From NCBI GenBank assembly GCA_900540455.1, contig UQGD01000001.1, positions 102,082 through 166,081 of the forward strand: 64,000 nt of DNA. Direction: 5' to 3'. This document shows, one piece after another, positions 61,979 to 64,000 of the stretch. How positions within the stretch are numbered: position 1 is the stretch's first letter; each line of letters starts with the position of its first letter. Under the pieces are notes generated by a model. It was not told the DNA's origin. It made no database searches and saw nothing but the letters and a program-made list of their open reading frames with translations. The DNA comes from an uncultured Faecalibacterium sp. (lineage in GTDB: Bacteria > Bacillota > Clostridia > Oscillospirales > Ruminococcaceae). A program made the translations under genes and the position numbers.

Positions 61979-62413
61979 ATGAAGATTTTAGCAGTGGATT
62001 ACGGCGACATCCGCACGGGTCTTGCCATCAGCGACCCAAGCGAGCTGCTGGCCACCCCCTTAAAGCCCCAGATCGAAGAAAAATCCATGGTCAAGGTGGC
62101 CGCAAAGATCTGCGAGGCCGCCCAGGCCAACCGTGCCCAGAAGATCGTGGTGGGGCTGCCCCGGAACATGGACGGCACCGAGGGCGCCCGTGCCCAGAAG
62201 AGCCGCAAGCTGGCTGCCATCGTGGAGCAGCAGAGCGGACTGCCGGTGCGTATGTGGGATGAGCGCCAGACCACCATCACCGCCGCCGGCATCCTGCGGG
62301 ACAACGGCACCTTTGGCAAAAAGCGCAAAGCCATCCTGGATGCAGTCAGCGCCTCGGTGATCCTGGAAAATTATCTGGCATGGCGCAAGAATCACCCCGG
62401 CGAGGAGGATTGA
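61979..62413 (+). CDS. ruvX: Holliday-junction resolvase-like RuvX (YqgF)
   Basis: 144 residues, RNase H fold. Catalytic Asp in MKILAVDYGDIRTGLAISD (D7), Glu region PRNMDGTEG near 62 and DERQTTITAA near 97 with the C-terminal Asp in AILDAVSASVILENYL. Also implicated in 16S rRNA 5' maturation. GAAAGG lies before the ATG. Lies beside DUF1292 across a convergent gene, a relic of the alaS-ireB-ruvX-DUF1292 cluster. Confidence 0.95.
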   Translation: MKILAVDYGDIRTGLAISDPSELLATPLKPQIEEKSMVKVAAKICEAAQANRAQKIVVGLPRNMDGTEGARAQKSRKLAAIVEQQSGLPVRMWDERQTTITAAGILRDNGTFGKKRKAILDAVSASVILENYLAWRKNHPGEED

Positions 62414-62440
62414 GCCTGCCCCCCTCTGCCCGGATAAAAC

Positions 62441-62484
62441 TTTGCGCAGAGGCATACGGTCATCCCGCACACGCTCTGCGCAAA
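62441..62484 (+). repeat. 11-bp perfect inverted repeat downstream of ruvX
   Basis: TTTGCGCAGAG (62441-62451) and CTCTGCGCAAA (62474-62484) form a perfect stem with a 22 nt loop, 16 bp before the ruvX terminator. No T tract follows, so it is not itself a terminator. Confidence 0.6.
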
Positions 62485-62500
62485 CATACGTTCCTGCTCT

Positions 62501-62532
62501 CCCGGCTGCCGACAGCTGCCGGGGCTTTTTTA
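62501..62532 (+). terminator. Terminator of ruvX
   Basis: CCCGGC / GCCGGG arms and GGGGCTTTTTT; the T run overlaps the last codons of the convergent cyclophilin gene. Confidence 0.85.
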
Positions 62533-63264
62533 TTGTGCGGGGCTTGCCGCCGGGACCTCGTAGGAGACCAGGCTTACACTGTTGATTGTGATCGGCTCCA
62601 CAGGGATCTGTTTTTCATCCACTGCGGACTGTGCGATCCGATCCACGACCTCCATCCCCTCGCAGATCTGGCCAAATACGGTGTCCCCATAATCCAGATA
62701 CGGCGCACCGCCTGCCGCCTGATAGGCGGCGATCACCTCCGGCCGATACCCGGCGGCGGTCATCTGATCCGTCAGTTCCTGGCTGACGGCGTCCGGCGGG
62801 GTCTGCACCACATAAAAAACGCTGGCGCAATCCCCGGAGGCATCGGCAGCGGCGCACAGCGCACCGGAATAGTGGTGCAGGCTGTCGGTATACTCTGCCG
62901 GATAGCGGCTGCCGCCCCAGATGGTCGTCCCCTTGCCGTCGGCTCCCTGCCCGGCACTGATCACAAAGTCCTTTTCCACCCGGGTAATGGTCAGGCCATT
63001 GTAAAACCCTTTGTTCACCAAGCCGATAAAGTTATCGCAGGCCTGGGGGGCAAGGTCCGGGTAAAGCACCGCCTTGAACACCCCGGCAGAGGTGTCGAAC
63101 ACCGCCACCGTCTCCCCGCCGGTCAGCGCAGCGAACTGCCGCTCTGCCGACTGGACCGCCGGACGGCTGACCGTCTGGGGGGTTGTATCCTTCTGCCCCA
63201 TCTGCCCGCAGCCTGCCCCCAGCAGTGCCGCAGCCAGAACAAGGGCTAAAAACCATTTACGCAT
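62530..63264 (-). CDS. Lipoprotein peptidyl-prolyl isomerase, cyclophilin type
   Basis: 244 residues. Lipobox LLGAGC with C19 after a short hydrophobic leader indicates a membrane-anchored exported lipoprotein. The cyclophilin domain (about 50-230) has FDTSAGVFKAVLYPDLAPQACDNFIGL (split pattern), FYNGLTITRVEKDFVISAGQ near 88 and DTVFGQICEGMEVVDRI near 195. The FHR catalytic Arg position reads TRV. It likely helps fold secreted proteins. Confidence 0.93.
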   Translation of the reverse strand: MRKWFLALVLAAALLGAGCGQMGQKDTTPQTVSRPAVQSAERQFAALTGGETVAVFDTSAGVFKAVLYPDLAPQACDNFIGLVNKGFYNGLTITRVEKDFVISAGQGADGKGTTIWGGSRYPAEYTDSLHHYSGALCAAADASGDCASVFYVVQTPPDAVSQELTDQMTAAGYRPEVIAAYQAAGGAPYLDYGDTVFGQICEGMEVVDRIAQSAVDEKQIPVEPITINSVSLVSYEVPAASPAQ

Positions 63265-63341
63265 ATCCGTCTCCTCGAGCTCATATTACTGGACCATAGC
63301 CGCAGCGCCGCAGGCGCCAGGCGTTTTTTCAAATATATTTT

Positions 63342-63347
63342 AGTATA
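63342..63347 (-). promoter_or_regulatory. Extended -10 promoter of the cyclophilin gene
   Basis: TGCTATACT on the minus strand; no clear -35, so an extended -10 promoter is suggested, about 70 nt before the ATG. Confidence 0.5.
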
Positions 63348-63419
63348 GCACAACCCGTTCTGCGGTGCGAGAGGAAAATGTATGAAAGTTGAATTTGATT
63401 TTCTGTATGAAAATGCATC

Positions 63420-63448
63420 TTGACGAGTCCGCAAAAAAACGCTAAACT
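63420..63448 (+). promoter_or_regulatory. Promoter of the DUF1292 gene
   Basis: TTGACG (63420-63425), 17 bp, TAAACT (63443-63448). The leader carries a GCACAGC-N15-GCTGTGC hairpin (63456-63484). Confidence 0.78.
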
Positions 63449-63511
63449 ATAAGCACAGCAAGCCTCCTATGGCGGCTGTGCATTACGACTGAATATGAGG
63501 AGAGCGTCTTT

Positions 63512-63826
63512 ATGTCCGAAGAGATCAAGACCCCCGAAGTTGAGGAAGAATACCAGCCCGACCTGATGACCCTGGAAGATGAGGACGGCAACGAGGTCAC
63601 CTTTGAGGTGATCGATGCGCTGGACCACAAGGGTGTGCATTATCTGGCTGTTGTGGAATACGTAGAGGATGAGTCCCAGCTCAACGAGGATGCCCAGCTG
63701 GTGATCCTGTCGGTTGGCGAGGATGAGGACGGCGAGTATCTGGACGTTGTGGAGGACGATGAGGTCCTGCTGGAAGTCAGCAAGCTGTTCGAGAAGCGCC
63801 TGAGCGACGAGTTCGAGATCGGCTGA
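63512..63826 (+). CDS. DUF1292 family acidic protein
   Basis: 104 residues, strongly acidic. LMTLEDEDGNEVTFEVIDALDHKGVHYLAVV is the DUF1292 (YrzB-like) pattern, followed by ILSVGEDEDGEYLDVVEDDEV. Small and cytoplasmic, with no known activity. GAGGAGAG precedes the ATG. In Firmicutes it accompanies ireB and ruvX; here the pair is split by the convergent cyclophilin gene. Confidence 0.93.
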   Translation: MSEEIKTPEVEEEYQPDLMTLEDEDGNEVTFEVIDALDHKGVHYLAVVEYVEDESQLNEDAQLVILSVGEDEDGEYLDVVEDDEVLLEVSKLFEKRLSDEFEIG

Positions 63827-63871
63827 TCCGGTTTTTCTGCATAGTTTCAGGACAAATGACCTGGTAAGATA

Positions 63872-64000
63872 TCCTGCCCGGCTCGATTTGTTGCGGTTTA
63901 TATGATCCTACTAATCATTCAACGGGAGTCCGGCGTCCGCCGGCCGATTGCAGACCTCCCCGCCATGGGCTCGACCCTGGAGGCTCGATGAGGAAGCGCG
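63872..64000 (+). ncRNA. Candidate structured RNA, possibly 6S-like, cut by right edge
   Basis: After DUF1292 a TAAGAT box (63865-63870) precedes a non-coding stretch with nested pairing: ATGAT-N7-ATCAT (about 63902-63918), GGGAG...CTCCC closing a CCGGC-N4-GCCGG hairpin (about 63924-63961). GGCTCGA occurs three times (63880, 63968, 63982). No frame codes for protein. Layout (small hairpin, long terminal stem, length open to the right) resembles a 6S RNA, but I cannot confirm the class and the 3' end is missing. Confidence 0.4.

Noticed and set aside
63872..64000. SRP RNA, RNase P RNA or tmRNA at the right edge
   Set aside because: The GGUCAGGUCCGGAAGGAAGCAGC-type SRP loop, the GAGGAAAGUCCGG block of RNase P and the tmRNA ends are not seen; 6S-like is the weakest remaining guess.

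Overview
This 64 kb window is ordinary chromosomal DNA from a GC-rich, low-redundancy Firmicute. The best fit is Faecalibacterium or a close relative in the Oscillospiraceae (Ruminococcaceae), such as Subdoligranulum or Gemmiger. Four things point there: a class III preQ1 riboswitch before queT that, as far as I can recall it, is nearly identical to the published Faecalibacterium prausnitzii aptamer; a ZTP riboswitch before formate-tetrahydrofolate ligase; a group B-like monomeric [FeFe] hydrogenase; and Gram-positive markers (AddAB, LCP protein, YqeK/RsfS cluster, DUF1292, CD1247-type zinc-ribbon protein). I see no insertion sequence, prophage, CRISPR array, tRNA or rRNA gene. Genes are tightly packed and the core is conserved.

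Layout. 1-6650 (minus): der (cut by the left edge) behind a PDZ/radical-SAM/DUF512 gene, the yceD-rpmF pair, a small P-loop protein behind pgi, and a D-Ala-D-Ala carboxypeptidase. 6.8-13.4 kb (mostly plus): mtaB, the hydrogenase, a small secreted NEAT-like protein with a highly structured leader, then pdxY-trmL-degV. 13.4-22.7 kb (minus): secA, a HAD hydrolase co-oriented with preQ1-III-controlled queT, and a sulfur/tRNA cluster (cysteine desulfurase-thiI-cinA) ending in a membrane-anchored CinA-like paralogue without the catalytic motif. 22.9-26.4 kb (plus): a self-contained response regulator-ABC ATPase-permease-histidine kinase locus. 26.4-34.4 kb: fhs with its ZTP switch, a Gfo/Idh oxidoreductase, an SGNH hydrolase, efp, a TIM-barrel endonuclease-IV-like gene overlapping yqeG, and rpsU. 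34.6-61.9 kb is a nearly unbroken minus-strand housekeeping series: leuS-rsfS-LCP-yqeK-nadD-yhbY-rdgB-ftsY-smc-rnc-plsX-trmFO-topA-dprA-rRNA methylase, then rplT-rpmI-infC and addA-addB. 61.9-64 kb: ruvX, a lipoprotein cyclophilin, DUF1292, and the start of a structured RNA candidate at the right edge.

How it works together. The window is dominated by translation (leuS, efp, infC, L20, L32, L35, S21, RsfS, tRNA modification by MtaB, TrmL, ThiI, TrmFO), protein export (SecA, FtsY) and DNA maintenance (SMC, TopA, AddAB, DprA, RuvX, RdgB). Regulation is unusually readable: two riboswitches, an attenuator-like leader and non-ATG start on infC, several sigma-A promoters with good spacing, and inverted repeats over promoters. 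The least explained elements are the four-hairpin leader and operator-like repeats of the NEAT-like gene, the catalytically degenerate CinA-like membrane protein, the HAD gene downstream of the preQ1 switch, and the right-edge RNA. No clearly new multi-gene system is visible.
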